DNA of 64,000 nucleotides from NCBI GenBank assembly GCA_022036555.1, contig CM039120.1:34249716-34313715 (forward strand), given 5' to 3'. The DNA comes from Microstegium vimineum (lineage: Eukaryota; Streptophyta; Magnoliopsida; Poales; Poaceae). The notes beneath the pieces are model-generated. The model did not search any database, was not told the origin of the DNA, and saw only the letters and a program-made list of their open reading frames with translations. Both the position numbers and the translations under genes were made by a program. Each line of letters begins with the position of its first letter. Positions within the stretch are counted from its first letter, which is position 1. Positions 10,520 to 21,897 of this stretch are shown one piece after another.

Positions 10520-12453
10520 GATACGTCATCGCCCAGGAAGTAATGTTATTGTCTAATTCTGACGCAAATGCAGTCGTCATCTGGGTTTTTGGTACATGCC
10601 TCCATGTACCACGAGTTTAATCTGCGCATTTGCGTACCAAGATCCCTGAGGGCCGATGGGTTGTACAGACTTCTGCCACGTACATAAGTGCTCTTCCACT
10701 CATCGACTACAGTGGCATTTGCGACTAGTGCATTTCCGTAAAATTGAGTCGCGGATATACGAGCTCCTTTCAAGAACTCTTCCAATCCATCATAATTGAC
10801 CTTGAGGCCACTGTAGTCTTCAAACACGCTCATGTTTGAACCATATTCATTCCCAACAACTAGCGGGGGCACTGATTGCTTCGATTGTTCCCCGAGTTGT
10901 GGGACACCCTTCTCTGCTCTTTTCTTCTCATTAATTGCCTTTTCGAGAGTGCGGTCATAGTCCTACATTGGAGAACTCTTTTGAGCATCACATTGCCTTC
11001 TCTTCTTTGCTTCCACCACTAGCCTTAGAGCTGATTGATGTAAGTAGAATGGCTGTTTAGATTGTTTCTTTGCTTTACGGGCATCTTCCATTTTCTGGAA
11101 ATGTGCTTGCACATCAGACTTTACTGAAGCGTCTATTTCTTCGTCAGTCTTCTCATATGGAAGTTTCTGAGGAATCCTAACTTTCCTTGTAGCTTGCCTC
11201 TTTGATTTTGGTTGGGCGGCCGACACCTTTGCTTTTGTGGTGGTCCTCTTCTTTGGCGATGGGGTGGCAGGTGTCGGCGTTGGAGACTATCGTGGAGGCG
11301 ATGCGGCCGGTGTTAGCGTTGAGACCATCGTGGAGGCGATGGGGCCGGTGTCGGTGTTGGAGAACGTCGTGGAGGTTCTGGGGCCGGTTTCGGTGATGGA
11401 GACCGCCTTGGAGGTTCTGGGGAGGAAGCCGTGTCGTGCATTTCACCATCATCATCCCTCGCAACACTATGACCAGCAGGTGATGAATGCTGACTTAGGT
11501 CTCTGGGTGAGGTCCTACAGCAAAAACAACGAGTGTGAATAAAGTATCTCTATTTAAGCCCCAATACAAAGTTAGTGAAAAAGAGATAGGTATGATTCAC
11601 TTTCATTCGCACCTAGGATGAGGAGGAGGAGGCGGCGATGGTACAATAGGAGGTGATGCCCCAGGAATAATGATATAGCGCTTGCGCCAACAAATAAATG
11701 TCTTCTCCGCTTGTCCTAAAGTCATCTCCCCATCACCTCCTTCAATGTCAAGCTTAGCATCGCGATGAACTTTTTCAACTCTATCCACCGAGACGCGAGC
11801 ATATCCAGCTGGTACTTTTGACCCATGGCATATTGGTGTCTTCGTAGGGTCGATAGGAGATACAATACCGGTAGCCACCATGATTGTGGTACCCCCTCTG
11901 GAATGTGCAGCTCACATGGTGTATTCGGTTCTGTGATGTCATCCACGGGTAAGCGTAGCTTTGCGTCATCACCAGGTTGAGGCACTTCCGTGGAAGCACA
12001 ACTGCTTTTCATCTAAGCTGATGGGCTGATGTTGACTTGTAGTACTGATCCAATACTTTTCATTCGGCACATTGCTAACTCCACTTGCCTTTTGATTTCC
12101 TCGCTCATTCTCGCTTCAAGTTTCTCTTCTCGCTCTTTTGCTTGAATAACTGCTTCGCGTGCTTCACTAAGCATTTGCAACATGCTAAGTTTTATAGCTT
12201 CCTCCTCTTTCTTCTTTCTCTGGCGGCTTCTATATGTATCTTTGTCTTGAGGGAAGGCATGCTTCCACGGCACCGCGCCATGACCTCACGTTCGCCCACC
12301 GTGTTCCGCAGTCCTCAGAGCATATGTCAGCTCATCTTTATCTCTATCTGGTGACCATAGTCCTTGTTCCCTCATAGATTGAGCGTAAACCAGTTTCCTT
12401 GCTGCTTCTGTGAGTCCTTCGGTATATATTAATCTCCCGATCTGAGGGTCAAT
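10520..12453 (-). pseudogene. CACTA second gene (TNPA-like), C-terminal part
   Basis: Continues the frame of 15084-16014 across the solo LTR. In order it shows a DELTYAL segment, a basic coiled coil (RSRQRKKKEEEAIK to EEIKRQVELAM, 12273-12060), a domain with VDDITEPNTPCELHIPEG and GGDGEMTLGQAEKTFICWRKRYI (11990-11640; a domain recurrent in grass CACTA proteins), a Pro-rich repeat tail (11430-11280), a basic segment (RKVRIPQKLPYEKTDEEID) and YGNALVANATVVDEWK (10872-10546). A HYFLGDDV block in a shifted frame at about 10527 suggests it once went on into a longer C-terminus. A stop at about 10964 and several frame changes make it a pseudogene. Confidence 0.8.
11280..11430 (-). repeat. Coding minisatellite, about 45-bp unit, 3-4 copies
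   Basis: Imperfect 45-bp units such as GTGGAGGCGATGGGGCCGGT recur; on the minus strand they read as Pro/Arg/Ser-rich repeats (PPRRSPTPTPAP). They lie inside the TNPA-like gene. Repeat slippage may explain frame loss here. Confidence 0.7.
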
Positions 12454-13136
12454 GCCTCTGAAAGACCTTGTTTGGTTTTGGTTAATTGATGAAACCTATG
12501 GACTAAGTGTATGATCAAGATAGGGTGGTTCACCTTGGTACATGGAGCTAGATGGATGATCATGATGAATCAAGTGCTCCATGGGTTAAGGAAAAGAAGA
12601 AAGAGAAAAACAAACATGGGCTCAAGGCAAAGGTATATCTATAGGGCCAGTGATCAAGACACTATAGAGAGTGTGATCACCTTTAGGATTGATAGCCGTA
12701 CTATTAAGAAGGGAAAACTCGTGTCGATTGCGGTTATCATGTGCCACTAGGTCTTTTGCATTGCATATCTAAAATGAACCTAAGTAACACGAACAAAACT
12801 AAATCCAAGAATATATGTTGTAAAAGGCTAACACAGGGCAACAATGTTTGGAAGACATGGTGTTAGCACTTGAAGACTTGGAGAAGAAGAGAAGGCTCGG
12901 TCTGGCACTGAAAAGGGATCCGGACGTAGGCAAAAGGTCATACGGACCATTGGTCATGCGACCGGAGGCATACCCTAGGCCTCGGCCTCTCTGGACAGGA
13001 GGTCCGGACGCTAAAGAGGGTCCGGACGCTGACTCCGGCCGCAGGTCCGGGCTCTGCGCTCTCTGTACTCCTCTGTTGTAATTATCCGGACGCTGAACGC
13101 GGTTCGGACGCAAGTGACCGGACGCGGGTCCGGAGG

Positions 13137-13933
13137 TGTTAACGCCGTTTTTTGTACGGGTCAATATTAAACCAAGTATATTGATCGACAAAGAGGTAAA
13201 TGTTGTTCCTCATCGGCATCAAGGTGCTATCGGTTTAATTACCGATAGAAGCAGAAGAATCTGCCGATGGTGAATGTGATGGAAGAAGCGTCGAAGAGGA
13301 AAGAAGATATGTTTTGCCAATAAGAAAGAATTACCGATAGAAATAGGTTGGTGTGGCTGACGTCAGCAGGAAGTTGCCGATGGCAATAGAAGGGAGTTGC
13401 GGATTGAAGGAATCTGCCGATGGAAAGTTTCATCGTAGGGAAGACAGATAAGGAAACTGGCGATTTTATGCTAGTATTATTGTTTTAGTTTAAGTCCGAC
13501 TCTTGCACGAGTCATTTTATTTCCTTAAAAATAGGAGTTTTGTTTAGTATGAATCGTGTCCATGTATTACTCCTTTTACCGGAGTATAAATATGTACCTA
13601 GGGCTCGTACGAGAAAATATTCAACACAATCAAACAAATCTATTATTTTCGTCTTACTTTTCAGCATCTACTTTTTTCACATTAGTTATAGTTTATCTAC
13701 GAGTTCTTATGATCTCGACGGGCTGCATCTATAAGATCTCTGTCTACCTCGTGAGTTCCGCTTTTTGAGCAATCTGAGCCTTGACGTCCGGGCGTATCGC
13801 TGTCGTCTCGTTCATCGTTGTTCTAGTTATCGTCTTTGTTGATTAACTGGTCAAATCAACTGGCACACCTTTGGATATCGAGTTCGGGTATAAGCCTAAG
13901 GTGTTCGCAGATCCAACACTTTTTGTGTCAACA
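13137..13933 (+). repeat. Small solo LTR nested in B1, TSD GGAGG
   Basis: A 797-bp unit starting TGTTAACGCCG and ending TTTTTGTGTCAACA, flanked by GGAGG (13132-13136 and 13934-13938). It has a TATA box at 13585. The ending resembles gypsy-type LTRs of grasses; no coding sequence allows a firm class. It lies inside another LTR, so it is younger than B1. Confidence 0.88.
13585..13592 (+). promoter_or_regulatory. TATA box in the nested solo LTR
   Basis: TATAAATATG about 450 bp into the LTR, the only clear core-promoter motif in it; it supports plus orientation. Confidence 0.55.
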
Positions 13934-15083
13934 GGAGGTGAGGAGCTCTCTGGACCCTCTCTGGATTGGGTTCGGATGTAGAAGAAAAGGGATCCGGATG
14001 CTACTGTTGCTTGCGTCTGGAGTCGACACGTCAGCTCTAGAGAAGGTGCCAACGAGCAGATTCAAAATGGAAGGAGGGTCCGGACGCATGCGCGTTAGTC
14101 CGGACCCCCCATGCAAACTGCGTCCGGACTGACACAGAAAGCTGGAAAAGGGGAGCAAAACGGCTAGCTCGGTTTGGAAGTTATTTAAGTGTCTTGGCCG
14201 GCTCCTAGGGCTCTCTCTTGCACCTCTCATTCATTTGACATACTTGTGCTTGCTTGAGATAGCCTCCAACTCACTCTCTTCACTCTTGTTGCATACTTGT
14301 GAGAGTTTGAGTGATCCAAGTGCTTTGATCATTGCATTGCATCTTAGTGGCACTTGGTCATCGTCATCGCCGTGTGGTTTCTTGTTATTCTTGGTGTTTA
14401 CCAACACCTAGATGGCTTGGCGATTGAGGAGAAGCTTCGGCACGTGTTGGTGATTGTTCGTGGCTGGCTTCATCATGTGAGAGGGCTTGTACCCACCTCG
14501 GCGGAGCACCAAAGGGTAACTCTAGTGGATTGCTCGTGTCTTTGAGTTACTCTCATTTGGGTGGTTTCTTGTGGCGCCCGAGTAGTGGGCTTAGCTTCTG
14601 AATTGCCAATTAGGCACCGAAACACCATTTGAGTAGTCGACACAACGGGGACTAGCTTGGTGGAAACCAAGTGAACCTCGGGAGAAAAATCAATTGTCAT
14701 CTTGTCTCCCAGTTATTCATTGGTATTCATTGTGATTGGTTCTCTACATTGACATCCATACATCTCAAGGCATCGGTATAACAATCATCTCCTCTCTTGT
14801 ATTTACCTTGTTCATATCTTGCTTAGTTAGCTCTTTTGTTAGCTTGTTAGCTTTGCTAGTTAGTTGTTCTTGATAGCTCAAGTTAAGTGCCTTAGGTTCT
14901 TGCTATTGATTGTTAGGCACTTAGCTAACTAGAATTGCATTGGATAGGTGGCTTTGCACCCCAAGTAGAGCTAGAGCAAAAAGCTTCGCCTAAGTGTTAT
15001 CTAACCTTTTGCTCAAGTGTTTTGTAGAATTTTTATTAGGCTATTCACCCCCCCCCTCTAGCCATCTAGGACCTTTTAGCCTC

Positions 15084-16014
15084 CCCCGTGACCAAAAAAC
15101 CACCACTTACTGCGCTCAGCACAGTTATCTAATTCTGGTTGGATTCCCCTAGGTTGAAGGTCCTCTTCTTCTTTTTCCCACTTAGGAATGGCAGTCATGT
15201 AGCCACCTGATCCCATGTAATGATGGTATTGTTTTTCTCGGGCATTCTGTTGGTTCTGTTGAGCTCGTGATTTGCCCTCTTCGGATGTCTTGAAAGCTAC
15301 AAAGTCATCCCAAAACGGTCTCCACTTGACGTACGCCTTTTTGTTGAAATCTGGAATCAAGTTCTTCTTGATAAAATCAGTATGCAATTTCTTTTTCCAG
15401 GCTTGGTAATATGTTGCCATCTTCTTCATAGCACATTCCCTAACTCTCCCCTTCAAAGCTTCATCTTCTGTACCGTGTGAGAAATGTTGAAGGATTTCTT
15501 GCCAAATTAGTTCCTTGTCACGATCAGAGACAAAACTAATGTCAGGACGTCCTTTCCTTTGCCGCCATTCACGAGCACTGATCGGAAGCCTATCCCTTAC
15601 AAGGTAACCACAGTTGCTGGCAAATCTATGTGCCTGTGGTCCAAGTACTGCCCCTGTTTCCTCATCGAATTCCGTGATAATGTACCAACCCTCCAATGGC
15701 TTCTTCGGGCCTCGTACATTTTTACTCTTCCCCGTAGTTGTCGTTGATGCAGACGGCTATGTATGTAGACACACAAAACTTATAAATATAATTATACAAC
15801 TGTAATTATTTTGATTTTCATGTATACACAAGAGATTGTAGATATATATATATACCTCGGCAGCATTGTCTTGCGCGATATTTTCTTGCTCAACATCTTG
15901 CGCAAAGTACTGACTTCCGTCAACTACTTGATTGGTGGCATATACTACTTGATCAGTACCATCGTTGATCATTGAAAACAAGAGAGCCTCCATGTTGTCA
16001 TTCGGGTCATCCAT
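15084..16014 (-). CDS. CACTA second gene (TNPA-like), N-terminal part
   Basis: Starts at the ATG at 16014 (MDDPNDNMEALLFSM). A 99-bp intron with GT-AG ends fits 15757-15855 on the minus strand. The second exon (15756-15084) has LEGWYIITEFDEETG, WQEILQHFSHG, YYQAWKKKLHTDFIKK and KWRPFWDDFVAFKTSEEGK, which match the plant En/Spm Transposase_24 type of domain, and ends with CAERSKWWFFGHGG, where B1 is inserted. In En/Spm, TNPA-type proteins bind subterminal repeats and assist excision (family knowledge). This part is open; the gene as a whole is split. Confidence 0.82.
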
Positions 16015-16024
16015 ATCTATATCA

Positions 16025-16450
16025 AATCATATATATATATATATATATGTTTACTAGCAATAATGGAAGGTCAATATGTCTCTAGAGTAGACACTTGGGG
16101 TAGCCACTTAGTCTTAGAGTAACCAAAAGGGTAGACATCACTTAGGGTTTAGGGTATAGGGTAGACACTTAGGATGTATATCTATAGGGTTTAGAAACTT
16201 AGGGGTTTAGGGTAGACACTAAGTGTGTGTCTGTGTGTAATAAAAGTGTTTAGGGTTTAGGGTAGACACTTATGATGTATATCTATAGGGTTTAGAAACT
16301 TAGGGGTTTATGGTAGACACTTAGTGTGTGTGTGTGTGTTTGTGATTGGGTGTGTGTGTGTGCAAACCCTAAACAAGTGTGTGTGTGTGTGTAAACCCTA
16401 AACAAGTGTGTGTGTCTAAACCCTAAACAAGTGTGTAACACTTAGAGTAA
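16025..16450 (+). repeat. AT microsatellite and TTTAGGG-like minisatellite
   Basis: An (AT)n run at 16031-16050 is followed by degenerate units of GGGTTTAGGGTAGACACTTAG on one strand (16100-16320), then CCCTAAACAAGTGTGTG units (16365-16435) mixed with (TG)n. It looks like a local slippage array near the 5' end of the TNPA-like gene, not a telomere. Confidence 0.75.
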
Positions 16451-17264
16451 CCAAAAGGGTATGTAGACACTTATATATATCAAATCATATATAGAAATAA
16501 TGGAAGGTCTATATTTCTCTAACCAATCCATATATATATCAAAAGCATGAATGTGGTACACATAATACATTACTAAAACTAAATCAATTTCCTAAAACTA
16601 AATTATATTACTAACATATATCAATTTCCTAAAACTAAAATATATTACTAACATCAATAAATTTCAAAAAACTAGAATATATTACTAACATAAATCAATT
16701 TCATAAAACTAAAATATATTTCTAACATCAATCAATTTCCTAAATCAATTTAATAAAACTAGAATATATTACTTCTTCCTTCTTTCTAGAAACAAAAGAG
16801 ACTTGAGTTCGGAGTGGACTGGTGGGGAGGCGGATCGCTGGTGCAGCACGGCGCGGTGCGCAGTGCCGAGAGATAAAGGAGTCGAGGGAGTGGTGAGTCT
16901 AGGGTTTCACCTGGAATCATCTCAACGGTTAATCTATTCCATCCAATGATTGAGATGGAGACGAGGTTCCTGGGCCTTGGGCCTTGAATTAAATAGAGAC
17001 AGGTTTATCAATTACTATTTTTATTATTTATTATTTTCTATTTTTTATTGACTAAGGTGATTTTAGGAGCAACAAATGATTTTGAATAGAAAAATTGTTA
17101 AAAACAAAACTTTAGGACCCATCGAGATGTACTAATCTTGGTTTGGACATTTTAATATGAATTTGTTTGTACAATTTAAAACTTGAATTTCAAAATATTA
17201 AAACTTCGAACAAAATTCAGCTAAACTCAAAAAAGTACCAAACTAATTTGGAAAAATATGAAAC
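16451..17264. other. Non-coding AT-rich segment with a short GC-rich island
   Basis: Holds repeats of the word CTAAAACTA with ATATATTACTAACAT (16560-16770), a GC-richer stretch at 16800-16990, then AT-rich DNA. I see no open frame or terminal repeat here. Confidence 0.5.
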
Positions 17265-18340
17265 TAGGTGGTTGCTTCATGCAAGACATTTGCCAGCCTG
17301 GGAAAAAGTTTGAGATCAACACGACGCTACAAAGCATATGGACCTTCGTGAAGCATGTAGACTCTGCCTATATCGAAAAGGCTTGAAATTTTTTTTATAG
17401 TCATCTACATCCAAAATATGGTCCCACACAAGATCTTAGGTTTTTCTGATAAATATTTGTATTGTTATATTTTTCTTAGTGTTGCGTGAGACAAAATATG
17501 GTGAATTATATATTGAAAACACTTGAATTCTGCATTAACCTCTCCAAATATTTGTCTCCTAATTCAAAGAGAGCATTTGGAAAAGTTTGGCACCATTTTG
17601 GATCTTTTTTAGGGTGGACTAAGTTCAACGTATAATTACTCGGTGAAATCGCGTAGAAATTCAATTAAATTGAAAAAATACCCAACCAATTCAGAAAAAT
17701 CTTAAACTTGGCGGTTGCTTCACACAAGGCATCTGCAAGACTGAGAAAAAGTTTAAGACCGGTATGAAACTTGAAAGCACATGGACCTTAGAATCTCTAA
17801 CAACCTTAGTGTATAGTCATGGTTCGATGAAAGGTTCTATATATCTTTGTGAAGCATGTAGACTCCACCTATGCCAAAATTTCTTGAAATTTTTTTAGTA
17901 GTCCTCTATACCAATAATACGGTCCCACACAAGATCTTAGGTTTTTCTGATAAATATTTGTATTTTATATTTTTCTTTGTGTTGTTTGAGACAAAATATG
18001 GTGAATTATAGATTGAAAACACTTGAATTCGGCATTGACCTCCCCAAAAAATTGTCTCCTAATACACAAGAGAGCATTTGGCAATGTTTAGTACAATTTT
18101 GGTTCTTTTTGAGGGTTTAGTACAATTTCGGTTCTTTTTGAGAGTGGACTCAGTTCAACGTATAATTACTCGGTGAAATCGCGTAGAAATCCAATTAAAT
18201 TGAAAAAAGCATGAAACCAATTCAGAAAATCTCAAACTTGGTGGTTGCTTCAAACATGACATTTGCATGCTTGAGAAAAAGTTTGAGACTGATATGAAAC
18301 TTGAAAACACATGGACCTCAGAATCTTTACGAACCTAAGT
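17265..18340 (+). repeat. Long tandem repeat, about 440-540 bp unit, 2.2 copies
   Basis: The block beginning GGTGGTTGCTTCATGCAAGAC recurs at about 17273, 17702 and 18240, each followed by GAGAAAAAGTTTGAGA. The blocks TTAGGTTTTTCTGATAAATA (17437, 17937) and AACGTATAATTACTCGGTGA (17628, 18157) occur twice. The third unit is partial. It is non-coding and lies between the two CACTA genes. Confidence 0.85.
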
Positions 18341-19212
18341 GTGAACAACATTACGTACTATCACTTTGTGGGATGAATAAATGACCAAAATAAAGTTTGT
18401 AGATCTTGATGAGTTTGCAACCTTTATGTTTTTGACTTTTTCAATTGAAATCATTTTGGGTCTCAAAATCTAGTCTGGAGTCATCATTTTTTTAAATCTA
18501 AAATTCGAATTGGTCAAACCTTGTCACTTCAAAGGATGACCAAAACTAATACATTAACTAGATAGATCACAATTTTATAAAAATTTAGAAAAAAGAGTCA
18601 TCGCATTTAGAGCTAGGACGAGGGAGAAAGACTAGTTACATGTTTTAACAAGAAATTAAAAAGAGAAATTGCTTTTTTTCTTGATGAACAAGACTGATTT
18701 ACAAATTAAAAAGGAAAAAAGAAAGAAAACATAAAGCATTTGATGGTCTTTCTATTTTAGGCCTCGTCCGTCTCCCTCCACCTGGGTCCTTTTGCATTTT
18801 CACATGGGCCGAGGCCTAGGTGAGAGCCCACAGACATTTTCTAAAAAAAACAAAGAGCCCAACAGATATGGGTTAAGGGTGTAGCTCCTACTGGGTACGC
18901 CTCCGAGCACAAGACAATTTATGACAAAATTTGGAACCTTTATGTGACACAAATTACCAGGTCGTCACAACTATTTTTGGCTCCCATGGATTTATGACAA
19001 CATAAATTTTTTTGTCATATTATGGTACATTACATGACAAAAACAGGCTCGTCATAAGGGATTTTTTCATAAAAAGAAGGATTATTTCTATTGTCTCCTT
19101 CTTCTTTCTCCTTTACAAACCTTTATCCTACAAAATCATTTAGACAAATGTTAGTTTAATTTGTGAAAAAAGCAACATAAATATAGTTAATTCAATTTCT
19201 ATATTTATTTTT
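18341..19212. other. CACTA-type non-coding DNA
   Basis: Contains GTAGATCTTGATGAG and, at 18910-19050, several copies of TTATGAC/GTCATAA words, including ACCAGGTCGTCACAAC. Such words recur in subterminal regions of grass CACTA elements (general knowledge). No terminal CACTA motif or open frame is seen. Confidence 0.45.
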
Positions 19213-19790
19213 TTAAACACCTTTTCTCCTCTCCTTCTTCCCCCTCCTTTTTCCTCTTCTTTCTTTTGTCTTCTTTCTCTTATTTCTTCTTCTTTTTTCT
19301 TCTTTGCTCTTCTCTGCTACCCCGGCGGCCGGCGACGCAGCAAAAAATGTCGCGGCGGAGATCGAGCGGGGACGAAGCCGCGGCAACCGTAGATGGAGTG
19401 GGGATGAAGTACGGGCGGCGGTCGGAGATGGAGCGAGCGGAGATCGAGCGGGGACGAAGCACTGTCGCGGTGGCCGGAGAGCGCGCACAGGCGCGGCGGC
19501 GACCGGAGAGCGAGCGCGCGGGCGGGCGGCTGCAGAGCTTTTCTTCCCCGCCTGAGCGCGCGCGCGGCCGGCGTGCGGAGGAGAGGATAGGCGGCGGTCG
19601 GGCGCGGGCGTCGGGCCGAGGAGAGGAGGCGGCGGGCCGAGGCGAAGAGGCGGTCAACGTGCCGTGCGGGGGCGGCGGAGACGGCAATGGCGCGGCGCGT
19701 CGACGCAATCGATCTCCTTGCTCAGACAGAAACACAGTTGGGGAGGAAGAGAGGCGTAGCCGATACGCTTATATAGGAAGGCACCTTTAG
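19213..19790. other. GC-rich segment with overlapping open frames on both strands
   Basis: High GC with repeats of GAGCGGGGACGAAGC and GGCGGCCGGCG-like words. Frames are open on both strands because stops are rare at this composition; none resembles a known domain (Arg/Ala/Ser-rich, low complexity). I treat it as non-coding or leader-like sequence. Confidence 0.4.
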
Positions 19791-19857
19791 CCGCGGTTGG
19801 TATTACCAACCTGGACTAAAGGACCTTTAGCCTCGGTTGGTAATACCAACCGCGGCT
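19787..19857. repeat. Pair of palindromes typical of CACTA subterminal DNA
   Basis: Two adjacent inverted repeats: CCTTTAGCCGCGGTTGG with TACCAACCTGGACTAAAGG, then CCTTTAGCCTCGGTTGG with CCAACCGCGGCTAAAGG. Each can fold on itself, and the two can pair with each other. The CTTTAGTCCCGGTTGG/CCAACCGGGACTAAAG motif is common in grass CACTA and derived MITEs (family knowledge). Its place between TNP2 and TNPA rather than at a terminus is odd. Confidence 0.8.
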
Positions 19858-20505
19858 AAAGGCGTGTTTAGGCGCCAAACCAAATTTTCAGTGGGCTTTT
19901 TTATATGTTTTGGTATTGTATATAGTTTTCATGTGTTTATAAATTATTGTAGTTCCTGTTAATTGCATAATAAATTAAATACATGGCACAAAATATTTTA
20001 AAAATAACCATTGAATTTCATTTTGATTTATTATACAATAGAAAAATGTATAACATAAAATCTTTTACCTTTTATATAATATCAAATATAAATGTAACAA
20101 ACCATCACTATTTCGTTAATGCAAAAGTATATTGTTGAATTAAAAAAAATAAAATGCTTGGTTACCAACAGGAAATTAGTTTATGCATTATTTTAACGTT
20201 AATCTTTTTGTGTTTCACCATTCATTGTCCAATTATGCGACAAATAAGTTTACCCTTAAATAGAAAATTGTTAATGAGACACTAAATGACCCTATATGAA
20301 AAACTTTGAATACAAAAGTTTTATAACTCATCAAGATCTATCTTTTTATGTATTTCAAATTTCTATTTGAGGAAGTGTTAGAAGACATTAGTCACAAAAT
20401 CATGAATCTCACATAAATCTCACAAATGTACATCTTCATTAGTCAGTAATTGACTACCAAATACACATGTCACTTGATCGACATCACACTGCTAAGCTAG
20501 CTACA
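19858..20505. other. AT-rich non-coding DNA downstream of TNP2
   Basis: No frames, repeats or termini recognised; it lies 3' of the TNP2 stop at 20506. Confidence 0.4.
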
Positions 20506-21669
20506 TCAAGCGGGCACATTAGTGATCTTCTTCTTGACATATGTCCCTTGGTCATGATCGTGTCGTAACCATGGAGTGTCCTCGGCATTTAGAATTATGC
20601 TTGGGTCTTTGGTCACACTGAATGGCGCAATTCGATCATCTCTTTCGTAAAGTTCTGACATGTCTGAGTTGTCCTCAATTCCCAAAATATTTCTTTTCCC
20701 CGAAAGAACTATGTGACGCTTGGGCTCATTGATGATTGATTTGTCATCGGTTTTTCCTTTCTTTGTTTTTGTAGACATGTCTTTTACATAGAACACCTGA
20801 TTCACATCAGCAGCAAGGACGAATGGTTCATATTTGTACCCAATAGTGTCGAGGTCCACTGTTGTCATCCCATAATCCTTGTTAATTGTTACCCCGGCTC
20901 CGGTCATCTTCACCCATTGGCACTTAAAGAAAGGGACTTTAAAATTAGGTGCATAGTATAGTTCCCAAATCTCAACTATGCGGCCATAATATGTTTGCCT
21001 TTTTCCATTTGGGTCAATGGCATCTATGCGGACACCACTGTTTTGGTTGGTGCTCCTTTTATCTTGGTCTACAGTGTAAAATATATTTCCATTTATCTCG
21101 TAGGCTTTGTACGTGAGGATGTTCCATGATGGTTGTCTAGCCAACAAATATAGTTGGTCATCAATACTGTCATCACCAAGAAATTTTTTTCGCAACCAAT
21201 CGCTGAAAGTTTTCATGTGTTCATGCATAATCCAAGCTTCATGCTTCCCTGAAAACTCGGATCGTAGGAACTTCTTGTGTACCTCGACATACGGCTCCAC
21301 CACGGAGGAGTTTTGAAGAACTATGTAGTGTGCTTTGTTGAAATAATCATCCCCTGTACCGATATATGTTTTCTTCCCTAGTGTTCCTTTCCCACTAAGT
21401 CTCCCCTCATGTCTTGATTCAGGAACACCAATCGGGTCAAGGTTGGGAATATAGTCAACACAGAACTCAATGACCTCCTCTGTCTCGTAGCCCTTGGCGA
21501 TGCTTCCTTCTGGGCGAGCACGTTGGTGAACATATTTTTTTAGGACTCCCATGAACCTTTCAAAGGGGAACATGTTGTGTAGGAACACAGGACCGAGAAT
21601 ACTAATCTCCTTGACCAGGTGAACTAGGAGGTGTTCCATGATATTAAAGAAGGATGGAGGGAAAACCAA
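20506..21669 (-). CDS. CACTA TNP2 transposase, C-terminal DUF4218/DUF4216 part
   Basis: 387 codons. Residues 1-110 match the DUF4218 region found behind TNP2 (FFNIMEHLLVHLV, GPVFLHNMFPFERFMG, GYETEEVIEF); residues about 200-310 match DUF4216 (YYGRIVEIWELYY, FFKCQWVKM, PFVLAADVNQVFYVKD). TNP2 is the CACTA transposase that cuts and rejoins the element. The frame continues upstream beyond the first Met but meets a stop at about 21688, where a coding residue is expected, and is cut by the solo LTR at 21898. It ends near ITNVPA. Confidence 0.88.
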   Translation of the reverse strand: MVFPPSFFNIMEHLLVHLVKEISILGPVFLHNMFPFERFMGVLKKYVHQRARPEGSIAKGYETEEVIEFCVDYIPNLDPIGVPESRHEGRLSGKGTLGKKTYIGTGDDYFNKAHYIVLQNSSVVEPYVEVHKKFLRSEFSGKHEAWIMHEHMKTFSDWLRKKFLGDDSIDDQLYLLARQPSWNILTYKAYEINGNIFYTVDQDKRSTNQNSGVRIDAIDPNGKRQTYYGRIVEIWELYYAPNFKVPFFKCQWVKMTGAGVTINKDYGMTTVDLDTIGYKYEPFVLAADVNQVFYVKDMSTKTKKGKTDDKSIINEPKRHIVLSGKRNILGIEDNSDMSELYERDDRIAPFSVTKDPSIILNAEDTPWLRHDHDQGTYVKKKITNVPA

Positions 21670-21897
21670 CTCAAAGTTGACAAGGCACTATACCACATCA
21701 TTTTGTATAGCAGCTAGTTCCATTGGATCGATTGCCTTCTGAGAAATTGCATTGAGGAATGCACATAGCATCACAGTGGCTAGACGTAAGTGTGAAGGTA
21801 GAATTCCTCTTAACGCAACCGGAAGCAATTACGTCATAAGCACGTGGCAGTCATGAGACTTTAAGTTTAGGAATTTCTTCTCTGACACATTTATTAT
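21670..21897 (-). pseudogene. TNP2 segment between the stop and the solo LTR
   Basis: The minus strand reads KFLNLKSHDCHVLMTQLLPV and LRLATVMLCAFLNAIS in frame, the conserved stretch that links the TNP2 core to DUF4218. It ends at the TSD ATTAT of the solo LTR. Confidence 0.8.

Larger units (their letters stand above)
12459..15078 (+). repeat. Family B solo LTR B1, TSD GCCTC
   Basis: Plus-strand LTR from TGAAAGACC to CTAGGACCTTTTA, flanked by GCCTC on both sides (12454-12458 and 15079-15083). Without the nested 797-bp LTR and its duplication it is about 1818 bp, close to the 1800-bp B3 LTR. The last bases are TA where B3 has CA. No internal sequence remains, so it is a solo LTR left by unequal recombination. 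It splits the TNPA-like gene. It carries GGTCCGGACGC-type words at 12905-13130 and 13960-14140. Confidence 0.93.

Noticed and set aside
16140..16320. Interstitial telomere
   Set aside because: The TTTAGGG words are separated by unrelated bases in a longer unit and never form a run of perfect repeats.
19266..19790. Open frames of 174 and 151 codons as a host gene
   Set aside because: Both strands are open because of GC content, the products are low-complexity Arg/Ala/Ser, and no domain or gene structure is seen.
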